From Sphingomonas adhaesiva (GTDB lineage Bacteria > Pseudomonadota > Alphaproteobacteria > Sphingomonadales > Sphingomonadaceae), in NCBI RefSeq assembly GCF_002374855.1, contig NZ_NWVC01000003.1, positions 474,705-538,704 of the forward strand: a stretch of DNA of 64,000 nt, written 5' to 3'. Shown here piece by piece: positions 26,101 through 34,640 of this stretch. The notes under the pieces are model-generated. The model was not told the origin of the DNA, did no database searches, and saw only the letters and a program-made list of their open reading frames with translations. The position numbers and the translations under genes are program-made. Each line of letters begins with the position of its first letter. Positions within the stretch are counted from its first letter, which is position 1.

Positions 26101-27519
26101 CTAGCCGGACTTATTGTTGTGGCGCAACAACCTGCGCAGTCCCGATCGCGGCGGCGCCCCGCCGCGGGACGAACCGCGCCACAGCGACCGCACGCGCCGC
26201 CACGCCTGGCGCAGGCGATAGCGCAGCCCGAAGTCGCCGAACAGGACGCGATGCGCGCCGAACCAGATCGCGATCTCGCGCCCCGGCTGCCGCATCGGGC
26301 GCAGCAGCATCCCCATCGTGATCGACAGCAGCACGCCGTTGGCGCCGGCCCAGATATCGGGCGTCAGCCACGCGGTCAGCCCGACGACCATCCCGCTCAG
26401 GAACAGCGTTTCCTGTTCCGGCCGGCTGACGAACTGCGGCCGTTCGACTCCGACGACGACGATCATCGCCTGCACGCAATAGACGGCCAGCCCGGCCAGC
26501 CCGAACGTGTACCAGATACCGATCACCCCCAGGTCCGACCAGAACACCCCCGGCTCGCCGATGAACGCCTGTTGCGCCTTGGCGCTGGGGGCGATGCCGA
26601 TGCCGGTGACGAAATGATCGGTGATGATGCGGGTGATGACGCGATAGGCGCGCGCGCGGGCCGCGCCCGACGAATCGTCCGCAAAGGCCCCGAACGGGTT
26701 CCACGACGGCACCGCCACGCCCAGGATCAGGATCAGCAGCGAGGCCAGCACGACCAGCGCGAGCGCGATCCGCTGCCCCCGGCCCGTGATGCGCAGTGCA
26801 TACAGGATCGCGATCAGGAACAGGATCGCGGAATAGGTTCGCGACTGTGCCATGAACACCGCCGCCGCCGGGATCGCCGCCAGCGTCAGCCAGCGGAGAT
26901 AGCGGCGCGTCTCGCGCGCCTGGGTCAGCGCGTAGAACAGCGCGAAGGTGGAGAACATCGTCGCCAGGAACACGCGCGGTGGCCGCGCCCCGTCGCCGGG
27001 CAGCACGCGCACCACCGGCGCCATCGGCGCGGCGTCGGCCGGCCCCTTCAGCGCGAACGACGCTTCCCGTGCGCGTTCCCAGGCGTTGACGAAATAGCCG
27101 TTGGCGGCGACATAGATCAGGCAATAGGCCAGCGCGGCGACGAAGGTGATCCCCATCAGCCGGTTCAGCCGCAGCGCCGGATTGGCGAACAACGGAAAGG
27201 CGAACATCGGCGCGAACGACAGGATGATGTTGTAGTTGGTCGGATAGCCGGTGAGGTCGGAGAAGACCTGGCATTGCCAGAACACCAGCAGCGCCATCAT
27301 CATCGCCCACCACAGCGCCGACCACGCGCCCTGGAACGCGACCAGCAGCCAGCCGGCGGCGACCGACGCGGCGGTGACGGTCCCCGCCATCACGGTCATC
27401 CGGTTGCCGCCCAGCGCCGCCAGCGTCGACTGGAACAGCAGTTGCGACAGCACGAAGGCACTGGCGACGGCCAGCGCGATCCAGCCCGACAGCCTTCTGG
27501 TGATCGGCATCCGCGTCAT
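26101..27519 (-). CDS. O-antigen ligase-like membrane protein
   Basis: A polytopic protein of about 472 residues with 11-12 helices. Segments NSWEPFGAFADDSSG-like loop, ARAYRVITRIITDHFVTGIGIAPS and FGLAGLAVYCVQAM recall the O-antigen ligase/polymerase fold, but it is more divergent than the gene at 21506; it shares the long periplasmic loop before a histidine-poor C-terminal half. It is second in the minus-strand operon after a GT2. Start at ATG 27519 (MTRMPITRRL) or the ATG three codons later. Function as polymerase is inference from fold and context. Confidence 0.75.
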   Translation of the reverse strand: MTRMPITRRLSGWIALAVASAFVLSQLLFQSTLAALGGNRMTVMAGTVTAASVAAGWLLVAFQGAWSALWWAMMMALLVFWQCQVFSDLTGYPTNYNIILSFAPMFAFPLFANPALRLNRLMGITFVAALAYCLIYVAANGYFVNAWERAREASFALKGPADAAPMAPVVRVLPGDGARPPRVFLATMFSTFALFYALTQARETRRYLRWLTLAAIPAAAVFMAQSRTYSAILFLIAILYALRITGRGQRIALALVVLASLLILILGVAVPSWNPFGAFADDSSGAARARAYRVITRIITDHFVTGIGIAPSAKAQQAFIGEPGVFWSDLGVIGIWYTFGLAGLAVYCVQAMIVVVGVERPQFVSRPEQETLFLSGMVVGLTAWLTPDIWAGANGVLLSITMGMLLRPMRQPGREIAIWFGAHRVLFGDFGLRYRLRQAWRRVRSLWRGSSRGGAPPRSGLRRLLRHNNKSG

Positions 27520-27588
27520 CGGCGACGGCCTTAGCACAAACGCCGGCCGCCGCCCGGAGAGGATGTGGCGCATCTGTCCCGAAAGCGG

Positions 27589-28632
27589 CTACAGCGCGCG
27601 CCGCGCGGCCCAGGCGCCGCGTACCATCGCCCCGGCGCGCGCCCAGCGCCGCCCGGCGACCTCGCGCAGCGCCGCCCGCGCGATCAGCACCAGGACCAGC
27701 GGGACCAGCCGCGGGTGATACCGCGCCAGGAAACGCAGCCGGCTGCGCGTCATCCAGAAGGTGGACGAGGGCGAGGCGAAGCCGTGGTCGTTCGACCCGG
27801 TCGACGCCCCGACGTCGTGGAACACCAGCGCCCCGGCGGCCAGGCCCGGCCGGTAGCGCCCGTCGCGCGCCATGCGCGTCGCCCAGTCCATCTCCTCCCA
27901 ATAGAGGAAATGATCCTCTGTCATCAGCCCGACGCGGTCGATCATCGTGCGGCGGGCCAGCACCGCGGCGCCATTGACGTAGCTGAGCCGCGCCTCGATC
28001 GCGGCGGTGTCGATCGCGGTATCGGCGGGCCAGTTCTCGCCGATCTGTTCGCACCGGCCGCGATCGGCCAGGAAATGCCCGCCGCCGACCGCCTGGATGC
28101 GCCCGCCACCCGCCGCGCCGCGATAGCGGACCACCGCGCCGCACAGCCCGATCGAGGGATCCTCCTCCATCCGCGCGACCAGCCGGCGCAGCGCCTGCGC
28201 ATCGACCTGCGTGTCGTTGTTGAGCACCCACAGATAGGCGATCGCCGGATCGCGCAGCGCCAGCGCCAGCCCGACGTTGTTGCCATAGGCATAGCCGCCG
28301 TTGCGCCCCGTCGCGACCAGCCACAGCCGCCGCGGTTCGTGCGCGGCGGGCACCGGCGGCAGCGCCCCGTCGGGATCGTCGATCCGCGCGAGGCGCCAGC
28401 GGTCGCCGCCGCGCGCGGCCAGTTCGGCGGTGATCGCCGCCTCCAGCCTGTCGATCGACCCGTCGCCCGACGCATTGTCGCACACGAACAGGTCGACCGG
28501 CGGATAATCCTGATCCAGGACGCTGCGCAGGCAGGTCATCGTATCGTCGGGACGCCGCCAGTTCAGGATCACCACGGCCACGCGCGGGCCGTCCGTCCCG
28601 TTCGCGGGGGCGATCGCGTGGGGCATCGGCAT
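27589..28632 (-). CDS. Glycosyltransferase family 2, rhamnosyltransferase-like
   Basis: A 347-residue GT-A enzyme. Motifs are VAVVILNWRRPDD at the N-terminus, LFVCDNASGDGS, GNNVGLALALRDP with WVLNNDT as the DxD equivalent (NND), and HFLYWEEMDWATRM near the end, all typical of rhamnosyl/WbbL-like transferases. A C-terminal hydrophobic stretch (VPLVLVLIARAALREV) may attach it to the membrane. It is the first gene of the six-gene minus-strand operon; its promoter must lie in the 91-base divergent gap to 28724. Confidence 0.9.
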   Translation of the reverse strand: MPMPHAIAPANGTDGPRVAVVILNWRRPDDTMTCLRSVLDQDYPPVDLFVCDNASGDGSIDRLEAAITAELAARGGDRWRLARIDDPDGALPPVPAAHEPRRLWLVATGRNGGYAYGNNVGLALALRDPAIAYLWVLNNDTQVDAQALRRLVARMEEDPSIGLCGAVVRYRGAAGGGRIQAVGGGHFLADRGRCEQIGENWPADTAIDTAAIEARLSYVNGAAVLARRTMIDRVGLMTEDHFLYWEEMDWATRMARDGRYRPGLAAGALVFHDVGASTGSNDHGFASPSSTFWMTRSRLRFLARYHPRLVPLVLVLIARAALREVAGRRWARAGAMVRGAWAARRAL

Positions 28633-28723
28633 GGTCCCTCCCTAGGATCGCGGGTTGAGGCGGGCAAGCGGTTACCGTAGACCCGCAGCGCCTTGACGGC
28701 ATTGGTACATTCAGGAGACGGCG

Positions 28724-29476
28724 ATGAGCGCTTATCATGTCCCGGCACGGGCGCTGGCGCTGGCGACGCTTGCCTGCGCGACGCCGGCGCTGGCGGGGTG
28801 CACGTCGCCCGATGCGCAGAAAAGCCCGGGGGCGGAGGCGAACGCCGGGCCGAAGATGAACCCGCAGAACAGCGGCGCGAACTGGTCGTTCCGCCAGACC
28901 GGCGAGGTCACCCGCTTCGAGGTGCATGCCGGCGACCGGTGGCACGGCGACGGCACGCAGCCGAAGGAACGGTCGGAGGCCTATGCGTCGGGCAAATTGT
29001 CGCTGACGCAGCCCAACGACGTCCGGTTCGACATGATGATCGAACAGGGGCCGCGCATCACCGCCCAGTGGCTGACGCTGGTGCAGCTGCAATCGACGTT
29101 CGATCCGGGCGAGGCCGGGCACAGCCCGCCGTTCGCGATCGAGCTGCGTGACGAGAAGATGCGGATCGCCAGCCGCTTCGACCCCAGGCTCATCAGCAGG
29201 GACAACGATGCGCCGTATACGCTCCACTATGCCGATACCGCCCCGCTCCAGCGCGGCCGCTGGTATGCGATGCGCATCGCGGTGAAGTTCGATCCCGCCG
29301 GCGCCGGATGGCTGAAGGTGTGGCGCGACGGGCGGCAGATCGTCGATTACCGCGGGCCGATCGGCTTCAAAGACGTCGTCGGGCCGTATTTCAAGGCCGG
29401 CATCTATCGCGCCAGCGCGCGGGAGCCGATGGCGGTGCAGTTCCGCGGCGTCAGGATCGGCACGCTGCCGCAATGA
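28724..29476 (+). CDS. Polysaccharide lyase-like lipoprotein (heparin lyase I fold)
   Basis: A 250-residue exported protein with lipobox PALAGC (C26), so it should be anchored to a membrane. The body matches the jelly-roll polysaccharide lyase family seen in PF14099 ([70 protein letters not shown]). Nearly the same motifs occur in the 53.5-54.1 kb part of the giant RTX protein, so the two are paralogous. It probably cuts or binds a uronate-containing polysaccharide in the periplasm or cell surface. Its stop overlaps the next GT4 start. Confidence 0.82.
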   Translation: MSAYHVPARALALATLACATPALAGCTSPDAQKSPGAEANAGPKMNPQNSGANWSFRQTGEVTRFEVHAGDRWHGDGTQPKERSEAYASGKLSLTQPNDVRFDMMIEQGPRITAQWLTLVQLQSTFDPGEAGHSPPFAIELRDEKMRIASRFDPRLISRDNDAPYTLHYADTAPLQRGRWYAMRIAVKFDPAGAGWLKVWRDGRQIVDYRGPIGFKDVVGPYFKAGIYRASAREPMAVQFRGVRIGTLPQ

Positions 29477-30681
29477 CCGCGCCGACCGAAGCTGCGGTGG
29501 CGGGCGCCGCGCCGGCGCTGTGCGTCTTCACCCGCTCGTGGCGATCGTCGGGCGCGGGGCTGTTCGCGCAGAGCCTGGTCGACGGGCTGCTGGCCGAGGG
29601 CGCGCAGGTGACGTTCGTCTGCCCGCCGGTCGAGGATGCGCGCTTCGAACGCGCGCGCGCCGGCCTGCGTCGCATCCGCCCCCCGCGCGAGCGCACCGGA
29701 CGCCCGTCGCGCCCGGCGAAGGTCGTCGCGTCGCTGGCGCGGATGATCGGCGGCGCGATCGGCGTGCTGCGCGCGCGCGCGACCTGCCGCGAGGTGATCG
29801 TGACGATCCCCGATCCGCTGCTGTTCGCGGTGCCGATGCTGGCGCTGCTGCGGCTGACCGGCGCGCGCATCCTGTTCGTGGCGCATGATCCGCTGCCGCA
29901 CGCCTGGGCCTTGCCGGCGCGCTGGCGGCGGTGGGAGATCGCCGCGCACGGCGCGTGCTATCGGCTGGCGAGCGAGGTGGTGGTGCTGAGCGAGCCGTCG
30001 CGCGAACGGTTGCTGGCGGCCTTCCCGACGCTGCGCGTGCCGGTGTCGGTGATCGACCATGGCGTGTTCCTGATGGGCGATCCGGTGCCGATGCCGGGAT
30101 CGGGGATGCTGCTCGCGTTCGGGACGGTGCGATCGAACAAGGGCGTGCTGTCGGCGATCGAGGGGACCGCGCTGGCGGCGCGCGCCGGGCAGCCGGTGCG
30201 GCTGGTGATCGCGGGTGGGCCGCACCGCGACGAGGCGGACTATGTCGCGCAATGCCGCGCCGCGGCGCAGGCGGCCGGTGCGGCGGTCGACCTGCGGTTG
30301 GGCTATGTCGAGGATGCGGTACTGGAGCGGTTGATCGCGGAATGCGACGCGCTGCTGATGCCCTATGACGATTTCCATTCGCAAAGCGGGGTCGCGATCC
30401 TGGCGGCGTCGAACGCGCGGCCGATCATCGCGACGCGCGCGGGCGGGATCGCCACGCTGATCGACGAAGGGATGCCCGCGGTGGTGCTGCCGCGCCCCGC
30501 CAGCGCGGACGACGTGGCGCAGGGGATCGCCGCGTTCTTGGCCACCCCGGCGGCGGTGTGGCGCGAACGCGCCGACGATTATCGCGCGGTGATGATGGAG
30601 CGGCGGTCGTGGCCGGCGATCGCGCGCCGCTATATCGCGCTGGCGCGGCAGGTCGCGCAGGCGGAGCGTCTGCGCGGCTGA
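29473..30681 (+). CDS. Glycosyltransferase family 4
   Basis: A GT-B enzyme of 402 residues beginning MTAPTEAAVAGAAP, coupled by ATGA to the lyase-like lipoprotein. The acceptor domain has WRSSGAGLFAQSLVDGLL and the donor domain has LLAFGTVRSNKGVLSAIEG and QSGVAILAASNARPIIA, where the usual glutamate pair is weak. It converges on the GT2 at 30686, leaving 4 bases between the stops. Linkage to the lipoprotein hints that both act on the same glycan. Confidence 0.85.
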   Translation: MTAPTEAAVAGAAPALCVFTRSWRSSGAGLFAQSLVDGLLAEGAQVTFVCPPVEDARFERARAGLRRIRPPRERTGRPSRPAKVVASLARMIGGAIGVLRARATCREVIVTIPDPLLFAVPMLALLRLTGARILFVAHDPLPHAWALPARWRRWEIAAHGACYRLASEVVVLSEPSRERLLAAFPTLRVPVSVIDHGVFLMGDPVPMPGSGMLLAFGTVRSNKGVLSAIEGTALAARAGQPVRLVIAGGPHRDEADYVAQCRAAAQAAGAAVDLRLGYVEDAVLERLIAECDALLMPYDDFHSQSGVAILAASNARPIIATRAGGIATLIDEGMPAVVLPRPASADDVAQGIAAFLATPAAVWRERADDYRAVMMERRSWPAIARRYIALARQVAQAERLRG

Positions 30682-30685
30682 TCGG

Positions 30686-31603
30686 TCAGGCGGCGCCGCT
30701 GCGCAGGCGGCGTCGCAGCCCATGCGGAACCGCGGCGATCAGCGCGAACGCGAACAGCTGGCGCGCGGTCGGGCGGCCGTGGCGCACCGCGGTGCCCAGC
30801 AGCCGCCCGGCGGCGCGCATCCGCGCCCAGCCGCGCGGCGGAATGCTCTGCGCCGCGACCGTCAGGCAGAAGCCGCTCAGCGCGCGCGGGGTCAGCAGCC
30901 CCTGCGTGTCGCGCGCCCAGCCGATCGACCCTTCCCATGAATAGATCTGGCCGGTGAAATAGGTCACCAGCACCTCGGGGACGGTTGCCAGCCGATAGCC
31001 GTGGGTGCGCAGCGCGCGGATTGCGAATTCCCATTCCTCATGCTGCGCCGATCCGAAGCCCAGCGTATCGAACAGCGCACGCGGCACCATCAGCGACGAG
31101 GTCTGCAACATCGCCTCCCCGCCGCCCAGCCAGGTGCGCCGGTCGAACAGCCATTCGTCGATCGCCTGATGCCCGTCATAGGGGCGGGTGGGCTTCACCA
31201 GCCGCCCTTCGGGCGAGACCACCTCCGACAGGGCGGTGACGATCGTGCGATCGTCCGCCAGCGCGACCTGCCGCGCCAGCTTTTCCGGGTGCCACAGGTC
31301 GTCGTCGTCCAGGAAGGCGACGAAGCGACCGTGGGCGGCGCGGGCGCCCAGATCGCGTGCCGGCCCCGGCCCGCCGCGAACCGGATTGACGACCAGCCGG
31401 ACGCGCGGATCGGCGTGGCCGGCGACCACGGCCGCGGTGTCGGTATCGCCGTCCTCGCCCGCGACGATCACTTCCAGCGGTGCATGGCTCTGCGCCAGCG
31501 CGCTGTCGATCGCGCGGGCCAACGCATCGGGACGGCGATAGGTGGCGATGACGACGCTGACGCTGCTGTCCGCACCAGGGGAGACGTCAGAAGGCGCTGC
31601 CAT
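30686..31603 (-). CDS. Glycosyltransferase family 2
   Basis: A GT-A enzyme of 305 residues (start MAAPSDVSPG). It has VSVVIATYRRPDALARAIDSALAQ-type N-terminus, the metal-binding VAFLDDDDLWHPEKL, and EEWEFAIRAL in the acceptor half. It ends the operon pssD-pssE-pssD2-GT2, overlapping the upstream gene by 17 bases. The context suggests that it follows a glucuronosyl-type step, but its own sugar is unknown. Confidence 0.88.
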   Translation of the reverse strand: MAAPSDVSPGADSSVSVVIATYRRPDALARAIDSALAQSHAPLEVIVAGEDGDTDTAAVVAGHADPRVRLVVNPVRGGPGPARDLGARAAHGRFVAFLDDDDLWHPEKLARQVALADDRTIVTALSEVVSPEGRLVKPTRPYDGHQAIDEWLFDRRTWLGGGEAMLQTSSLMVPRALFDTLGFGSAQHEEWEFAIRALRTHGYRLATVPEVLVTYFTGQIYSWEGSIGWARDTQGLLTPRALSGFCLTVAAQSIPPRGWARMRAAGRLLGTAVRHGRPTARQLFAFALIAAVPHGLRRRLRSGAA

Positions 31604-32075
31604 GATATTCGACCTCGCCCTCCACCGCCAGGTGGGGCCATTGCGTGAAGACACGATGCGCCAGCCGCCGCGCCAGCCGGCCGCTGCCCGACAGGCGTTC
31701 GGCATTGGCCATGCTGTCCACCCACAGTCCGCGCGCGCCGACCAGCCGCCCGGCGACCATGCAGATCAGCCCCGGTGCCGCGCCGGTGGATATCACCACG
31801 TCGGGGCGCACCTTGGCGATGATCCGCATCGCCGACCACGCGCAGCGCAGCGAGCGCAGCGGATGGTGGCGATTGGTGTCGTCGATCGCATAGCAGGGCG
31901 ACAGCCCCTCGCGCTGGGCAAGCCGTATGTCGTTGGTGACGTAGGTGACGTCCATCCCCTCGAACGCGCCGCGCAGCAGCAGCATCTGTTCCCAATGCCC
32001 GCCGATCGACGCCACGGCCAGCACGCGCCGTCGACGGGGAGCGTGGGTTTCCACAAGGGGCGCCGCGTCGATCAC
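31587..32075 (-). CDS. Second PssD/ALG14-like glycosyltransferase subunit
   Basis: A 162-residue protein of the ALG14/PssD family (membrane-associated acceptor half of a split GT-B enzyme). It shows VLAVASIGGHWEQMLLLRGA, DVTYVTND, VVISTGAAPGLICMVAGRLVGARGLWVDSMANAERLS and FTQWPHLA. It is paralogous to the gene at 32550, with which it shares most motifs. Its ATG overlaps the stop of the pssE-like gene. In sphingan and rhizobial clusters the PssD/PssE pair adds glucuronic acid to the lipid-linked glucose; the second PssD copy could pair with the same PssE or act on a different acceptor. Confidence 0.88.
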   Translation of the reverse strand: MIDAAPLVETHAPRRRRVLAVASIGGHWEQMLLLRGAFEGMDVTYVTNDIRLAQREGLSPCYAIDDTNRHHPLRSLRCAWSAMRIIAKVRPDVVISTGAAPGLICMVAGRLVGARGLWVDSMANAERLSGSGRLARRLAHRVFTQWPHLAVEGEVEYHGSAF

Positions 32076-32553
32076 CGGCCGTTTTCGATGAAGTCGCGGA
32101 TCGCGCGCTGCAAACGGTCGCGGGCGGGATGCTCGTTTTCGGTCAGCGGCGGATCGAGCGGACGCTTCATCAGCGCCACCAGTTCTTCCGCCACGCGCGC
32201 CACGTACATGCCCGACCGGCCTTCCAGCGCGGCGACCGTGGCCATCTGGTGATCGTTGCGATGTTCGCCCAGCGCGGCGCGGCGCGGCGCGGGAACAGGA
32301 TCACCGGCTTGCGGAACTTCTGCGCCATCACCACGGTGCCGATGCCCGCATGCGACACGATCAGCTCGGTCTTCGCGATCAGATCGTCGAACTTCAGCGG
32401 ATCGATCAGCGCCGCATATTCCATGTTGCGCGGCTGGTAGGTGCCTTGCCCGACCTGCGCGAAGACGGGCCGCCCCAGCGACGGGGCGGCTTCGTCGACG
32501 ATGCGGATGAAGCGGTCGAACGGCAGCTGGGTGCCGACCGTTACCAGGATCAC
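32072..32553 (-). pseudogene. pssE: PssE/ALG13-like glycosyltransferase subunit, frameshifted
   Basis: Joined across a frameshift this region encodes about 158 residues of the ALG13/PssE family, the nucleotide-sugar half of a split GT-B transferase: VILVTVGTQLPFDRFIRIVD, VFAQVGQGTYQPRNMEY, LIVSHAGIGTVVMA, ILFPRRAALGEHRNDHQMAT. The start is GTG overlapping the upstream pssD stop. After FPRRA a four-copy CCGCG tract puts the rest in another frame, giving a 127-residue product as read; with three copies the frame is intact. It may be phase variable, a recent mutation or a sequencing error. Without it both PssD-like partners lack a catalytic half in this operon. Confidence 0.8.
32273..32292. repeat. 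Four-copy CGCGG pentanucleotide tract inside pssE-like gene
   Basis: Four exact head-to-tail copies of CGCGG (CCGCG on the coding strand). Removing one unit restores the open reading frame and the expected residues PRRAALGEH. The pentamer length is not a multiple of three, so slipped-strand gain or loss would switch the gene. Confidence 0.85.
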
Positions 32554-33113
32554 AGCAACGCCCCATGGAAGGCGGGGGAGCCATCTTGCGCCAGATGTTC
32601 CCACTGCGTCACCGACAAGGCCGCGAAATGACCGGCGAACTGGCCGCTCATCGACAGGCGTTCCGAATTGGCGATGCTGTCGACCCAGATCGTGCGCGCG
32701 CCGAACAGCCGCCCGATCAGCCCGCAGGTCAGCCCGGGAAGCGCCCCGGTCGTCACGATGTAATGCGGGCGGATGGAACGGATCACGTTCCAGCAGGTCC
32801 ACGCACAGGCGATGGTCCGCAGCGGGCGATGACGATTGGCGTCGGGCAGGACATGAACCTTCTCCAGCCGCTCACGTTCGGCAAAGCCCTCCAGCGTGGT
32901 CGCGTAATGGACGTCGAATCCCTCGAACGCGGGGCGTAACAGCATCAATTCTTCCCAATGCCCACCCGCCGACGCCACGGCGAGCAGCCGGATCGAATGA
33001 CACGGCCGCTTCGCACGGCGTACGTCATCGCTACTCTCACGAGGTCTGGATGCCGGGATCGCGGCGTCCGGTCGGTGGTCTGCAAACTTCGTCAAGACCC
33101 CTCCCACACACAC
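32550..33113 (-). CDS. pssD: PssD/ALG14-like glycosyltransferase subunit
   Basis: A protein of up to 187 residues, of which the conserved part starts at about residue 43 (RLLAVASAGGHWEELMLLRP). It has VTTGALPGLTCGLIGRLFGARTIWVDSIANSERLS and TQWEHLAQDGS, characteristic of the PssD half of a split glucuronosyltransferase. The start is uncertain: GTG 33113 gives a 40-residue arginine-rich tail, and GTG in VRRAKRPC is an alternative. It is the first gene of the operon and reads away from the divergent region at 33114-33497. Confidence 0.85.
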   Translation of the reverse strand: MCVGGVLTKFADHRPDAAIPASRPRESSDDVRRAKRPCHSIRLLAVASAGGHWEELMLLRPAFEGFDVHYATTLEGFAERERLEKVHVLPDANRHRPLRTIACAWTCWNVIRSIRPHYIVTTGALPGLTCGLIGRLFGARTIWVDSIANSERLSMSGQFAGHFAALSVTQWEHLAQDGSPAFHGALL

Positions 33114-33497
33114 CGCGTATCATGTCGACAACGACCGGCGTCGACAAGACGTATAGTGCCTTCAACACGTTAAACCGATCTTACGATGCGTAAAGGACAC
33201 AGGTACCCCCGTCGTTCGCGCACGCTTGGGACGGCAAAATATGTCCGGACACGGCCCATAAGCCCCCGCCGCAGATGCGACGGAGATTGGCAAGAAACGG
33301 AAATGCGACTAGTGGGTTCCCGAGATGTGCGAGGAAGGCGGCTGAAGCCGGCACCGCGCGGTGTCGCGGGAGATGGCGGACGCCGATGGGCGGCCCCTTC
33401 GCGGCGGACCGGGCGGTCACGGACGACCATGATACGGTCGCTCTGCTGCCGTCAGTCGCCAGAATGACAAACCGGTGAAACAGTAAACGGAGACCGA
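33114..33497. promoter_or_regulatory. Divergent control region between pssD-like and DUF1972 glycosyltransferase operons
   Basis: This 384-base gap has no credible gene and is poorer in GC than the flanks. It must carry promoters for both directions. Visible structure: a direct repeat GTCGACAA at 33124-33131 and 33140-33147 (16-base period), and a perfect 12-base palindrome CACCGCGCGGTG at 33352-33363. A GGAGA ribosome site ends at 33493. No -35/-10 pair was convincing enough to place. Confidence 0.5.
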
Positions 33498-34640
33498 ATG
33501 GCCACGTCAAGTTCCCCCGGTGTCGGCGACACCCGTCATCTGGTCATTCTGGGTATTCGCGGCGTTCCGGCGGCGCATGGCGGATTCGAAACCTTCGCCG
33601 CGCGGCTGGCGCCGTGGATGCGCGATCATGGCTGGCGGGTCACCGTCTATTGTCAGGGCAGCGACACCGGCGACATTTATGAGGACGAGTGGGAAGGCGT
33701 GCGGCGCATCCATATCCCGGTGGGCCGGGACGGCGCGGTGGGGACGATCGAGTTCGACGTGAAGTCCGCGCGCCACGCGCTGGGCGAGCCGGGGCTGATC
33801 CTGATGCTGGGCTACAACACCGGCTTCCTGGCGACGTGGCTGCGCATGAAGGGCCGCCGCCAGGTCATCAACATGGACGGCGTCGAGTGGAAGCGCGCGA
33901 AATACTCGGCTGGCGCCAAGGCATATCTGTGGGTCAACGAACGGCTGGCCGCGGCGGCGGGCGACGTGCTGATCGCCGACCACCCTTCGATCGGCGACCA
34001 TCTGGCGCAGCGCGCGCCGAAGGAGAAGATCGTGATGCTGCCTTATGGCAGCGACCGCATCGACGCGGCGGGCACCGCGCCGCTTGATGCGCTGGGGCTG
34101 GAGCCGGGGCGGTTCCTGACGCTGATCGCGCGGCCGGAGCCGGAGAATTCGATCCTGGAGATCGTCGAGGCGTTTTCCGCCGCGCCGCGCGACGTGACGC
34201 TGGCGGTGCTGGGCAATTATAACGCCGACAATCCGTTTCACGCGCGGGTGCGCGCCGCCGCGGGGCCGCAGGTCAAGTTCGTCGGCGCGATCTACGATCC
34301 GGCGGCGCTGGCGTCGCTGCGCTACCACTCGCTGGCCTATATGCACGGGCATCGCGTCGGCGGGACCAACCCGTCGCTGGTCGAGGCGCTGGGCGCGGGC
34401 AACCCCGTGATCGCGCACGACAATCGCTTCAACCGCTGGGTCGCGGGCGATGCGGCGCTGTATTTCGGCGACACCGCCGAATGCCGCCAGCGGATCGACG
34501 AACTGCTGGCCGATGACGCCCGCCGCGCCGCGATGGCGGCCGCCGCGCGGCGGCGTTGGGAGGAAGCGTTCACCTGGCCGATGGTCCTGTCGGACTATCA
34601 GGGGCTGCTGGAACGGGTCGCCGACGGGGAGCCGCGCTGA
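33498..34640 (+). CDS. DUF1972 family glycosyltransferase (rhamnosyltransferase-like)
   Basis: A 380-residue GT-B enzyme with the DUF1972 N-terminal domain: LVILGIRGVPAAHGGFETFA, VTVYCQGS, FLATWLRMKGRRQVINMDGVEWKR; and a C-terminal donor domain with GTNPSLVEALGAGNPVIA. This family includes beta-1,4-rhamnosyltransferases of capsular and sphingan-like clusters, which fits the rml genes in this window. The ATG has a GGAGA ribosome site. The next gene starts inside its stop (TGATG). Confidence 0.9.
   Translation: MATSSSPGVGDTRHLVILGIRGVPAAHGGFETFAARLAPWMRDHGWRVTVYCQGSDTGDIYEDEWEGVRRIHIPVGRDGAVGTIEFDVKSARHALGEPGLILMLGYNTGFLATWLRMKGRRQVINMDGVEWKRAKYSAGAKAYLWVNERLAAAAGDVLIADHPSIGDHLAQRAPKEKIVMLPYGSDRIDAAGTAPLDALGLEPGRFLTLIARPEPENSILEIVEAFSAAPRDVTLAVLGNYNADNPFHARVRAAAGPQVKFVGAIYDPAALASLRYHSLAYMHGHRVGGTNPSLVEALGAGNPVIAHDNRFNRWVAGDAALYFGDTAECRQRIDELLADDARRAAMAAAARRRWEEAFTWPMVLSDYQGLLERVADGEPR

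Noticed and set aside
32072..32584. 170-codon frame read as a separate gene upstream of pssE's end
   Set aside because: Its first half is non-homologous; only the second half is the C-terminal part of PssE, explained by the pentamer frameshift.
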